Below are positions 1-6,544 of a stretch of 12,640 bases of DNA, piece by piece; the first letter of the stretch is position 1, and the number at the start of each line of letters is the position of its first letter. A program made the translations under genes and the position numbers. The notes below the pieces were generated by a model. The model was not told the DNA's origin and searched no databases. It saw only the letters and a program-made list of their open reading frames with translations. The DNA is taken from NCBI GenBank assembly GCA_022545645.1, contig JACZQQ010000057.1, forward strand, positions 1 to 12,640, given 5' to 3'. Source of the stretch: Acidobacteriota bacterium (lineage in GTDB: Bacteria > Acidobacteriota > UBA6911 > RPQK01 > JADFOI01).

Positions 1-288
1 ACAGACCCGGGAAACCAGGTTATCGTCAGGATTTCCCGTAAACACTCCGGTTTCAAACTCGGTCTCCAATCGGGGATTGGGTCGCTTTTCCGCCTGCTGC
101 TGCCCGGCCTTCAGAACTTCTATTTGCTCCAATCGGGCCTGGTAAAGCTGATTATTTTGGGCTTGAGCCAGGGCTTCCTGAAGGGTCAGATTCTGCTGCG
201 CACTCAGCGGAAAGATGGCAGAGATCAGAACCAGCCAAAAGCAGGTGAACTGTCCTTGAAAACCGAAATCTGTCAAATCGTTCATCAT
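1..288 (-). CDS. TolC/CzcC-like outer membrane efflux protein, N-terminal part only
   Basis: This frame starts at the ATG at 286-288 (a second ATG follows at 283-285) and stays open to the left window edge, so only the first 96 residues are visible and the 3' part is missing. Residues 1-34 look like a Sec signal: a short polar start, then the hydrophobic run FWLVLISAIFPLSA followed by QQ. The mature part begins NLTLQEALAQAQNNQ, then an amphipathic helix with LEQIEVLKAGQQQAEKRPNP. This is the typical opening of outer membrane efflux proteins (a 'TLxEAL' helix, then a helix ending in an 'RPNP' turn before the first beta strand). Such proteins are trimeric outer membrane channels of RND or ABC efflux systems, including CzcC/CusC metal exporters; the substrate cannot be told from this fragment. 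The start lies 32 bp downstream of the CoA-transferase stop on the same strand, so co-transcription is possible. The ribosome binding site is weak (AGG about 11 nt upstream). Confidence 0.75.
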   Translation of the reverse strand, partial: MMNDLTDFGFQGQFTCFWLVLISAIFPLSAQQNLTLQEALAQAQNNQLYQARLEQIEVLKAGQQQAEKRPNPRLETEFETGVFTGNPDDNLVSRVC

Positions 289-320
289 TGTTTTAGACCT
301 GTGTTTTCTAGAATTGATCT

Positions 321-1529
321 TTATTGATCTGGGGCTATTCGGAGGATTCCCCGAAGAACCAAACTGTCCATTTCCCCATCGCTAAGCCCGATTTCAGTCA
401 ATATTTCGCGACCGTGCTCGCCCAGCTGCGGGGGTGGTCCTGCAATACCCTTAGGGCCCAGAGAGAAATTAATGGGCAGGCGGGGCAAACGCACCGTGGG
501 TTCCTCTGTATTCGGTAGATTAATTTCCTGAAGCTGTTCCATGGCTGCCAGCTGGGCATCGTTGAGTAATTCCCCCACTCCCTGGACCGGACTGACGGGA
601 ACCCCATACTCATCGAACCTTTTCAACCACTCCTGGGTAGGCGATTCTTTCAGGACCGATGCCATTTCCTCACCCAGTTGCTCACGATTCTCCAGGCGGT
701 CGCTGTTGGTGGCAAAGCGCGAATCCTTGGTCCACTCGATATGGTCGAGGGCCATACACAACCGGGCAAAGAGACGATCCGTGGATACGCCGATCAGCAG
801 TCGACTATCGGCGGTTGGGAAATCACCATAGGGCGCAAATGCGGGGTGACAGGTTTCGTGTAGCACCGGATCCTGACCCGTAAACTGGCGATAGAGCAAG
901 GGGTAGGTCATCCAGGTCACGCCGGTTTGGAACAACGAACTCTCGATCTTTTGTCCCTGGCCCGAGCGCTGACGCTCGAATAATCCTGCCATGATACCCA
1001 GAGCCGTCCACATCCCACTGCCCATGTCCAGAAGGGGAACTCCAACCTCCAGGGATGGATGATCGGACCCACCCGTCACACTGAGGATTCCGGTGCGTGC
1101 CTGCAGGAGCGCGTCATAACCGGACTTCTCGTGATCGGGACCTCGTGAACCGTAGGCGGACAAGGACACGTAGAGAACATCGGGCCGCACCGCCCGCACA
1201 GCATTCTCATCCAAACCCAATTCAGTCGCCTTCCAGCCCACAAAGTTTTCCACCAGGACATCACACCCTTTGACCAAACGGAGAATGAGGTCTCGCCCCT
1301 CAGGCTGGGCCACATCCAGGGCCAGCGAACGCTTTCCCCGGTTGATGGCTACAAAGTAGGCTCCCCACTCACCTTTGTGGGGACCCATAGCACGCATCGG
1401 GTTGCCCTTTTCCGGATGTTCGACTTGAATGACGTCCGCACCCATGTCGGCCAGGATCATGGTGGCGGATGGTCCCGCAATATTGGTGCTCAGGTCGAGT
1501 ACGCGAATCCCGGTAAGAAGGTCCGTCAA
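321..1529 (-). CDS. CaiB/BaiF family (class III) CoA-transferase
   Basis: A complete 402-residue protein, the normal length for family III CoA-transferases, which move CoA between carboxylic acids through an aspartyl-CoA mixed anhydride. The N-terminus has the family signature: GIRVLDLS at 7-14, then AGPSATMILADMGADVIQVEHPEKG (19-42), the Rossmann-type CoA-binding part. Further on come NRGKRSLALD (63-72), LVENFVGW (92-99) and SGYDALLQARTG (136-147). The catalytic Asp is D168 in GVPLLDMGSGMW, the position matching Asp169 of formyl-CoA transferase. The large C-terminal domain carries the usual GVPVSPV segment and a GEHGREIL motif near the end. The start is a TTG at 1527-1529; no ATG or GTG lies in frame upstream before the stop at 1599-1601, and GAGG (1540-1543) sits 10 nt upstream. 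The acid partners are unknown; carnitine, oxalate, alpha-methylacyl or benzylsuccinate-type substrates all fall in this family. It lies between a TPR gene and an efflux gene, neither of which suggests a substrate. Confidence 0.92.
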   Translation of the reverse strand: MTDLLTGIRVLDLSTNIAGPSATMILADMGADVIQVEHPEKGNPMRAMGPHKGEWGAYFVAINRGKRSLALDVAQPEGRDLILRLVKGCDVLVENFVGWKATELGLDENAVRAVRPDVLYVSLSAYGSRGPDHEKSGYDALLQARTGILSVTGGSDHPSLEVGVPLLDMGSGMWTALGIMAGLFERQRSGQGQKIESSLFQTGVTWMTYPLLYRQFTGQDPVLHETCHPAFAPYGDFPTADSRLLIGVSTDRLFARLCMALDHIEWTKDSRFATNSDRLENREQLGEEMASVLKESPTQEWLKRFDEYGVPVSPVQGVGELLNDAQLAAMEQLQEINLPNTEEPTVRLPRLPINFSLGPKGIAGPPPQLGEHGREILTEIGLSDGEMDSLVLRGILRIAPDQ

Positions 1530-1533
1530 CTCG

Positions 1534-1602
1534 TTAGTGCCTCGCGGAAGAAGTGAGAATAGCAGCTCGGTGCATCTATAGGCGAGTATACACGAGCACT
1601 AA
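1534..1602 (-). promoter_or_regulatory. Inverted repeat pairing the TPR gene stop with the CoA-transferase ribosome binding site
   Basis: In the minus-strand transcript, TTAGTGCTCG (1602 to 1593) contains the TAG stop of the TPR gene. It can pair with CGAGGCACTAA (1544 to 1534), which contains the GAGG ribosome binding site of the TTG-started CoA-transferase. Ten base pairs form with one bulged G and a loop of about 48 nt. If formed, the hairpin would hide the ribosome binding site until a ribosome terminating on the TPR gene opens it, which would couple the two genes. This is an inference from complementarity alone, and chance pairing is possible. Confidence 0.3.
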
Positions 1603-2672
1603 TGAGCATGCTGGCGATCGGGCCTGTCCATATCTCCGAACTCTTCCAGGCGTTGCCGAAGCGGATCAATCACCGCGGGGTCCTCTAGATTCAGTTGCTG
1701 GTAACTATAAAGCAAGCGTTCGAGCGCATCCTTCTCCACATGATTATAGCCATCAATCTCATGGGAGTGGCGAATATCCACTTCCCGAATGAACTTGAGA
1801 CTCTGTTCCAGATGATCACGAGCCAGGTCCCATCGCTCCTGCTTGGAGTAGACGATCCCCAGGTTGTAGAGGGCGCGACCCTCCCCCAACGGATCTCCCG
1901 CCTTTCGGGACAGGGTTAAGGTCCGCTCGAGCGCTGCCTCTGCGGATGGGTAACGATTCTGCATGATTCCCACGTATCCTACATTCAGCCAGGCGTTGGC
2001 TTCCCAGATCAGGTTTTCGATCTCTGCCGCCGATTGAGCAGCTTCACGCGAATGCGTCAGTGCTTGATCATAATGGCCCAGATGCAGATGGGCCGTTCCT
2101 AAATTGAAGAGGGCAAGAGTGTACTTGACTCGATCACCAATCTCCCGGGCAAGCTGCAGAGCGATCTCGCAATCGGCTAGTGCGGCTTCCGGCATTCCTT
2201 GTCCCAGGTGAGCATAAGCACTGGAGAGATAGGTGGAAAACAGAAAGGACCGATCTTCCAGCTGCCGAGCGGTGCTTCGCACCGACTCGATCAAGGACAG
2301 GGCTTCCTGGAACTCGCCGTCATTGAGCAGTTCGGTCGCTTGAACTCGATCTCTTCGTGCCTCGAAACGTCTTTGAAAAGTATCGTCTCCGCTTGCCTCC
2401 GCCACCACTCGACTCAGCTGCAACCCCTTCCCGAGAATCGCTTCGGAATATTGGACTCTACGCTGTTCGGGTTTGTCGCGCCAGGAGTGAATGGAGGAAT
2501 CGAAGTCGGCAAGCAGCGTCTCAAGGGCAGCCTTGGCCTCTGCGGGTTGCTGTTGGATGGCTCCGTGCAACTCTTGCAAACGACCATCATCGAGATAATC
2601 CAGCCAGCGCGAGGTATTTTCCGTCTCTGCGGTCTGCAGAGTGAGCAGCAAGAAAAGCAGGGACAAGTGCAT
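1599..2672 (-). CDS. Exported TPR-repeat protein
   Basis: The open frame extends upstream into the GWxTD gene, but the ATG at 2670-2672 is the likely start: it opens directly on a hydrophobic run (MHLSLLFLLLTLQ) that resembles a signal peptide and leaves a 28-bp gap after the GWxTD stop. That gives 357 residues. A helical N-terminal region (about 22-105) is followed by at least five TPR units with a period near 40 residues: about 110-143, 145-180, 185-218, 225-258 and 265-298. TPR core patterns are visible, such as ALFNLGTAHLHLGHYDQAL, AWLNVGYVGIMQNRYPSAE and ALYNLGIVYSKQERWDLA. The longer period resembles TPR_12/kinesin-light-chain-type repeats. No catalytic domain is present, so it probably scaffolds protein contacts in the periplasm. 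Bat operons often contain TPR proteins (BatC, BatE), and the position two genes below a BatA-like gene fits such a role, but this is inference. The ribosome binding site is poor, which fits translation coupled to the gene upstream. Confidence 0.85.
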   Translation of the reverse strand: MHLSLLFLLLTLQTAETENTSRWLDYLDDGRLQELHGAIQQQPAEAKAALETLLADFDSSIHSWRDKPEQRRVQYSEAILGKGLQLSRVVAEASGDDTFQRRFEARRDRVQATELLNDGEFQEALSLIESVRSTARQLEDRSFLFSTYLSSAYAHLGQGMPEAALADCEIALQLAREIGDRVKYTLALFNLGTAHLHLGHYDQALTHSREAAQSAAEIENLIWEANAWLNVGYVGIMQNRYPSAEAALERTLTLSRKAGDPLGEGRALYNLGIVYSKQERWDLARDHLEQSLKFIREVDIRHSHEIDGYNHVEKDALERLLYSYQQLNLEDPAVIDPLRQRLEEFGDMDRPDRQHAH

Positions 2673-2700
2673 TGGAGGGCTCAAAGGGACCACTGAAGGT

Positions 2701-4305
2701 TCAATTGGAGGCTGAAGCTGCAATTTGGAACGGTATCCGGCGCTCCAGACGCTGGTCGGAAATCTGATCCTGAACCTCAAGGACCAGTTCGTATTCACCC
2801 GATTTCAGACCCGACAAGTCGAATTTGTGAACCAAATGAAGCCGCTCTCGGTTTTCAGCATTCATGTCGTCAATCTTCAACTGTTGGCTGATCACCTTCT
2901 GAGAATCTTTGATGATGTCCGCCAGACTCACCAAATAGCCTGATTTGGAGGAAGCATCGATCTCGAAATTCGAGAGTTGAAAGAAGATGAGAAGATCCTG
3001 ATCCTCCTTAAAGATTCTAGAGACGTTCGGAAACACCTTTGCCGGCCCAAAGGGACTGGCCTGCCCCACCGCAGCGTCAAAGTCGATCCGGTCGGCCAGC
3101 ACCACTGAGCTGATGGTCAGGTTTTCTTTGGACACACTGGGCAGGATAATGCCAACACTCTTGGTTCCCACCTTTTCACTGTTGGCGTCGTGAATGATGA
3201 CGTCCAGCTTATAGCGGCCGGGTGCCAGCTGCATGGATTTCTGGTAGATCGACTTCTGGTCGGAATTCTCTGTGGACCCCAGGGTGTCTTTTGTACTTCC
3301 GATGGTTTCCTCAAAAACGTTGAGAATTCTCCCGTTGACAGCGCTGACTTGGCCATAGACGTCAATGACGGAACGATAGACGTCACCCTCCGCCGTGTAA
3401 TCGAGGTATTTGTCTGGAATCATTATAGTTATCGGAACCAGGTAATTGTTCTCATCTACAGGGAAGTGGTGGACTTCCACTTCAAAGGGGAGCAGCTCAT
3501 AACGAATGTTGGTCAGAACCTCGGGACGCCGGAAATCTGCGAAATCGATACTGGGTGGCCGCTGCAGGTTGGTCAGAGTCGTCAGTTTCTCAAAGGGTTG
3601 ATCCTTGGCTCTGCCATAGCCAATCAGAAGCGGATTGGTCCAGGGCATGGGCGAGGTTTTCTTCACGATTCGATCCACACGGTTGGCCTGTCCCAGCATC
3701 TCCGCATCCGTCATTCCGCCACCGGGCATCCGTAACAACGCATCCTTGTCGTCATAGTTGGTGGTGAGACGGTACTCGCCGGTTAGGGTGTCATCTACAA
3801 ATTCGATCTCGATATCATCACCGACGCCCTCCAGGTAACGGTACTCCCACCGCTCCCAGGGATAGGTGCTGGTGGATCCACCGCCCTCCCAGGAAGGCCG
3901 CTGATAATGGCCTCCGCTGGGATGGGCCTCAAGGCGATCGGGTGCACCGTACTTGATATAGATCATTCCCCGATCTGTTTTCCAACCCGGAATACCGGAT
4001 GCAAAGCGCTCGTTGGCATATTGGAGACGCCGGTAATGTTCTTCTTTGAATTCGTTGTAACTGGATCTTGGAGAGGGATCACGCCGAGTCCAGAATTGCT
4101 CGATGAATCTTTCCTTCTCTTCGGTGGTCTGAAGCTTCTTGAAAACCGTCTTCTCATCGTCGGTGATGGTATAGAGCACATCTTCTTCGAGCCATTTTTT
4201 GAAATAATCCTCCATCTCCTCATCGTGCGACTGAGCCGTCATGGAGCCAACAAGCAACAGAGATACCCCGAAAAAATACAGGAAATTCTTTGTCATCTTT
4301 ACCAT
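2701..4305 (-). CDS. GWxTD domain-containing secreted protein
   Basis: The ATG at 4303-4305 gives 534 residues (another ATG follows at 4294-4296). The longer frame upstream is not used here because residues 6-24 from this start form a clear Sec signal (FLYFFGVSLLLVGSMTAQ), while the upstream extension is low-complexity and crosses the palindromes and a promoter-like site. The GWxTD domain spans about 30-200. It contains an FKKLQTTEEKERFIEQFW helix, the RRDPSP motif near 74-79, EEHYRRLQYANERF, then GWKTD at 107-111 followed by RGMIYIKYGAPD and a WERWEYRY block. The remainder (about 300-534) is beta-rich and ends in a strand pair suggestive of an Ig-like fold (SGEYELVLEVQDQ, then RRIPFQIA). The biochemical function of the family is not established; it is frequent in Acidobacteriota. 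It begins a unit with its own putative promoter and is followed by a TPR gene after 28 bp. Localisation is predicted periplasmic or outer-surface. Confidence 0.88.
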   Translation of the reverse strand: MVKMTKNFLYFFGVSLLLVGSMTAQSHDEEMEDYFKKWLEEDVLYTITDDEKTVFKKLQTTEEKERFIEQFWTRRDPSPRSSYNEFKEEHYRRLQYANERFASGIPGWKTDRGMIYIKYGAPDRLEAHPSGGHYQRPSWEGGGSTSTYPWERWEYRYLEGVGDDIEIEFVDDTLTGEYRLTTNYDDKDALLRMPGGGMTDAEMLGQANRVDRIVKKTSPMPWTNPLLIGYGRAKDQPFEKLTTLTNLQRPPSIDFADFRRPEVLTNIRYELLPFEVEVHHFPVDENNYLVPITIMIPDKYLDYTAEGDVYRSVIDVYGQVSAVNGRILNVFEETIGSTKDTLGSTENSDQKSIYQKSMQLAPGRYKLDVIIHDANSEKVGTKSVGIILPSVSKENLTISSVVLADRIDFDAAVGQASPFGPAKVFPNVSRIFKEDQDLLIFFQLSNFEIDASSKSGYLVSLADIIKDSQKVISQQLKIDDMNAENRERLHLVHKFDLSGLKSGEYELVLEVQDQISDQRLERRIPFQIAASASN

Positions 4306-4353
4306 TGTTTCTCGCTGCTCCTTGTCGTCTGAACGGTTACCTAATTTGTATAG

Positions 4354-4359
4354 ATTATA
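4354..4359 (-). promoter_or_regulatory. Putative -10 element for the GWxTD/TPR unit
   Basis: Read on the minus strand this is a perfect TATAAT, 48 nt upstream of the chosen GWxTD start, inside an AT-rich patch in an otherwise GC-richer gap. No good -35 hexamer lies at 16-18 bp; a TTGCCT sits only 9 bp upstream of it. The site is therefore plausible from its -10 alone. Confidence 0.4.
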
Positions 4360-4488
4360 CACCAAATCAGGCAAATTATCATCTGGAGAGAGGAATTCGA
4401 CCATGGGTTGTTTTAGGGTTGTTCGCCAGCAGACAGGACGCACAGACGAGACTGTCTCACAACCCCACTCTATTTCGGGTAAGGCCTG

Positions 4489-4514
4489 TGTGGGCGCACG
4501 GCTGTGCGCCCACA
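4489..4514. repeat. GC-rich palindrome, copy 1 (hairpin)
   Basis: TGTGGGCGCAC and GTGCGCCCACA form perfect 11-bp arms around a 4-nt GGCT loop. It shares the core GGGCGCACGGC..GTGCGCCC with copy 2, 25 bp away. No T-run follows on either strand, so it is not a classic intrinsic terminator, although it lies just after the end of the Bat-like operon and could slow polymerase or protect the 3' end of the message. The two copies together look like a REP/BIME-type intergenic palindromic repeat. Confidence 0.75.
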
Positions 4515-4539
4515 AACCCTTCTTTACCAATAGCTTATA

Positions 4540-4559
4540 GGGCGCACGGCCGTGCGCCC
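4540..4559. repeat. GC-rich palindrome, copy 2 (perfect 20-bp)
   Basis: GGGCGCACGG followed by its exact reverse complement makes a perfect 20-bp palindrome, 18 bp past the stop of the VWA gene in the direction of transcription. Flanking bases (TA to the left, CTA to the right) could extend the stem past one bulged C. It differs from copy 1 at the centre (GGCC instead of GGCT) and in its flanks, so the two are diverged copies of one element and not a simple duplication. Confidence 0.75.
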
Positions 4560-4577
4560 CTACACCAGAAACCTGGG

Positions 4578-5588
4578 TCAGCTGATTTCGACGAAATAGG
4601 GTATGGCATTGAGGGCCAGGCCCACGAAAATTAAGGTCAGGGATGAGAGGAGGAAAATCTGATAGTAGGGGACGTTGGTCTCCAGAGTCTTCTGTACGAA
4701 CACCCCCTTTTCAATCTGGTCAATGGTTGTATAAGCGGTTTCCAGCTGGGCTTTGTTGCGGGCGTCGAAGTACTGCCCCCCTGAGTCGGTAATGGCCTGA
4801 ATCAGCTGCTGGACTCTCTCTTTTCGAGTGATCTCAGCCCCCAACTCCACTCCAATCAGGTAGACACGATAGCCATAAAAGCGTGCCTCAGCCAGAGCAT
4901 CGACGGGGTCTCTGCCATAGTTGTGCTCCCCGTCGCTGAAGACGACAATCACCTTGTTCTTGGTTTCCGGATCCTCTTCGCGTCGAAACAAGTCGATCGC
5001 CGTATCGATTCCTTCCCCAATGGCCGTCATCCCCTCACCGATCAGTATGGCGGGATCGATCATCCGAATATACTTTTCCAGGTAGAGGCGATCCGTGGTC
5101 AAAGGACTGACCACATAACTGTTTTCCGAGAAGGTGACCAAAGCCAGTCGATCTTCTTCTCTTTTGGACACGAAATCCAGCAGGGCGTTTTGGACAGCCT
5201 GCATGCGGGTCTCGGGTATGGGGAATTCTCTTCGATCCCCGCTAGCCCGCGCCTCGTACAATTCTCGATGTTCTTCCCATCCTCCCATCACCTCCTGCAT
5301 GCTGGAGGAAAGGTCCACGACCAGAACGATGTCCAGTCCTTCCAGTTCAGTGATGCCTTCTTTGAAGGTGATGCGGGGTTCCATGAGAGCGATGCCGATG
5401 CCCAGCAGCCCAATGACCAGAAAGATTCGGGGAAGAAACCTCAGATAAGAAGGCTTCAGGAACGGCATGATGGGTTGGCTCACCAGGCTGTGGGCCAGGA
5501 AATGCTTTTTCTTCCTCCACTGGATGATAGCCAGCAAAAGCAAGACGCCGATCAGGATGTAAAGGACTTCAAATCGAGCAAAGGTCAC
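4578..5588 (-). CDS. VWA domain membrane protein, BatA-like
   Basis: A 336-residue protein starting at a GTG (5586-5588) that overlaps the stop of the upstream gene in a 4-base GTGA, so translation is probably coupled. Membrane segments lie at about 6-23 and 51-69, with a third at the C-terminus (about 308-328), the layout of BatA/BatB proteins. The VWA domain (about 85-295) has an intact metal-ion-dependent adhesion site: D92-L-S94-S-S96, T188 in GEGMTAIGEG, and D219 in VVFSDGEHN. Such domains bind ligands or partner proteins through a divalent cation. Compared with ordinary BatA proteins, about 25 extra polar residues (about 100-126, rich in E, R and G) follow the DxSxS motif before the first helix. 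The protein sits third in a DUF58, BatD-like, VWA block, and would be anchored with the VWA domain between the second and third membrane segments. Only one VWA protein is present, where many Bat operons have two. Confidence 0.9.
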   Translation of the reverse strand: MTFARFEVLYILIGVLLLLAIIQWRKKKHFLAHSLVSQPIMPFLKPSYLRFLPRIFLVIGLLGIGIALMEPRITFKEGITELEGLDIVLVVDLSSSMQEVMGGWEEHRELYEARASGDRREFPIPETRMQAVQNALLDFVSKREEDRLALVTFSENSYVVSPLTTDRLYLEKYIRMIDPAILIGEGMTAIGEGIDTAIDLFRREEDPETKNKVIVVFSDGEHNYGRDPVDALAEARFYGYRVYLIGVELGAEITRKERVQQLIQAITDSGGQYFDARNKAQLETAYTTIDQIEKGVFVQKTLETNVPYYQIFLLSSLTLIFVGLALNAIPYFVEIS

Positions 5589-6544
5589 GGTTGATCACAC
5601 AATTTCTTGATTTCTTTCACATCCTGCCGAAAGGTGTCATTCCATCCGCCGCCGTTTTCCGGTGCATAGCGGCAGCTCTGCCCGTGCTCAAAAACTCGAA
5701 CCAGCGCGTCGTTCTGGCTGGGGAGGAGCTGTTCCTGGCTCAATCTGGCAGCCAACTCCGGGTCGGTCAGACCCTGGGCTGGTATTTCCCAGAAATAATG
5801 AATGTACTTTTGAACCACTTTCTCCAGGTCTTGATACTGATTCTTCATCTCCACATTGTTGCTGGTCATACTCTTTTCCAACTGATCGAGTGAGAGCCAG
5901 CATTGGCGCAGAAATTTCTTTCGGCTCAACTGTCGCCTTCTGGCTTGCCAGTCGGGCACTTGTCTCCACACCCAAACTCCCAGTGGCAGGCTGCTCACCA
6001 GCAAGCCCGCCATTCCGGCCAGGAGGGGCACCCAGCTTTGCAGGGGGCCCGCAGGCGTGGGCAGTGATTCCTGAATCCAGGACTCCTCCACCGGCTGATT
6101 CAGTGTGCTTCTAACGGACATGGGCCAGGGTGGGATTTGCATTTCTGCAGTGGTGGGTTCGTTGGCTCCCGATGCACCACTCTTTCCGTAAGTGAAGATC
6201 CAACCAGGGATTTCCACCTGTTTGTCACCGATTTCGTAGTTGGCCAGCAAATAGTCGAAAACATGGCGGAGCTCTTCTCCCACTTCTTCAGTGAAGTGCT
6301 CCCTTTCAATCAAATAGAAAGGCTCGAAGCTGACATGTTCCTCGTCAAAGTATTCCGTAGCCACTTCCACATCTTGTGCCACCGTCACGGTTATCCGATA
6401 GTGGATGCGATCTCCAGGCCAGACCGAAGTCTGGCTGGTACTTGCCTCGATAGTAGGTTGGTCCTGGGAGGTCTCGTCCTGGGCGTTCACTAGGGAGGTG
6501 ATGCCCACCATCAGTAACACGGCGATCAATCCATTTCTCATCAT
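5585..6544 (-). CDS. BatD-like / DUF4381-like single-pass membrane protein
   Basis: A 319-residue protein. A Sec signal at 1-21 (NGLIAVLLMVGITSLVNA then Q) leads to a compact extracytoplasmic beta domain (about 30-145) opening IEASTSQTSVWPGDRIHYRITVTV. This matches the 'vDk..v.vGd.i.ytitv' strand pattern at the start of BatD-type and CARDB-like domains. A membrane helix at about 170-194 is followed by a basic RRRQLSRKK stretch and a cytoplasmic helical domain to the end, with RLSQEQLLP and CRYAPENGGG resembling the tail of BatD/DUF4381 proteins. The two N-terminal domains of full-length BatD are reduced to one, so this is a short form. Its ATG (6542-6544) overlaps the DUF58 stop as ATGA, and its own stop overlaps the VWA start. 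It probably links an extracytoplasmic sensing or assembly step to the cytoplasmic DUF58 protein. The family assignment comes from layout and short motifs, so it is less certain than for its neighbours. Confidence 0.7.
   Translation of the reverse strand: MMRNGLIAVLLMVGITSLVNAQDETSQDQPTIEASTSQTSVWPGDRIHYRITVTVAQDVEVATEYFDEEHVSFEPFYLIEREHFTEEVGEELRHVFDYLLANYEIGDKQVEIPGWIFTYGKSGASGANEPTTAEMQIPPWPMSVRSTLNQPVEESWIQESLPTPAGPLQSWVPLLAGMAGLLVSSLPLGVWVWRQVPDWQARRRQLSRKKFLRQCWLSLDQLEKSMTSNNVEMKNQYQDLEKVVQKYIHYFWEIPAQGLTDPELAARLSQEQLLPSQNDALVRVFEHGQSCRYAPENGGGWNDTFRQDVKEIKKLCDQP

Noticed and set aside
313..330. Direct repeat ATTGATCT x2 at the end of the CoA-transferase gene
   Set aside because: Eight bases with a 2-bp gap, one copy overlapping the stop codon; too short to support an attachment site or element.
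2673..2798. N-terminal extension of the TPR frame by 42 codons
   Set aside because: It overlaps the end of the GWxTD gene and would bury the hydrophobic signal run; the internal ATG at 2672 fits better.
4306..4530. N-terminal extension of the GWxTD frame by 75 codons
   Set aside because: It would place the signal peptide inside the protein, cross palindrome copy 1 and a TATAAT site, and has no protein-like composition.
4923..5594. A 223-codon plus-strand frame opposite the VWA gene
   Set aside because: Antisense to a gene with an intact MIDAS and membrane segments; the translation is His/Gln-rich with no family features.
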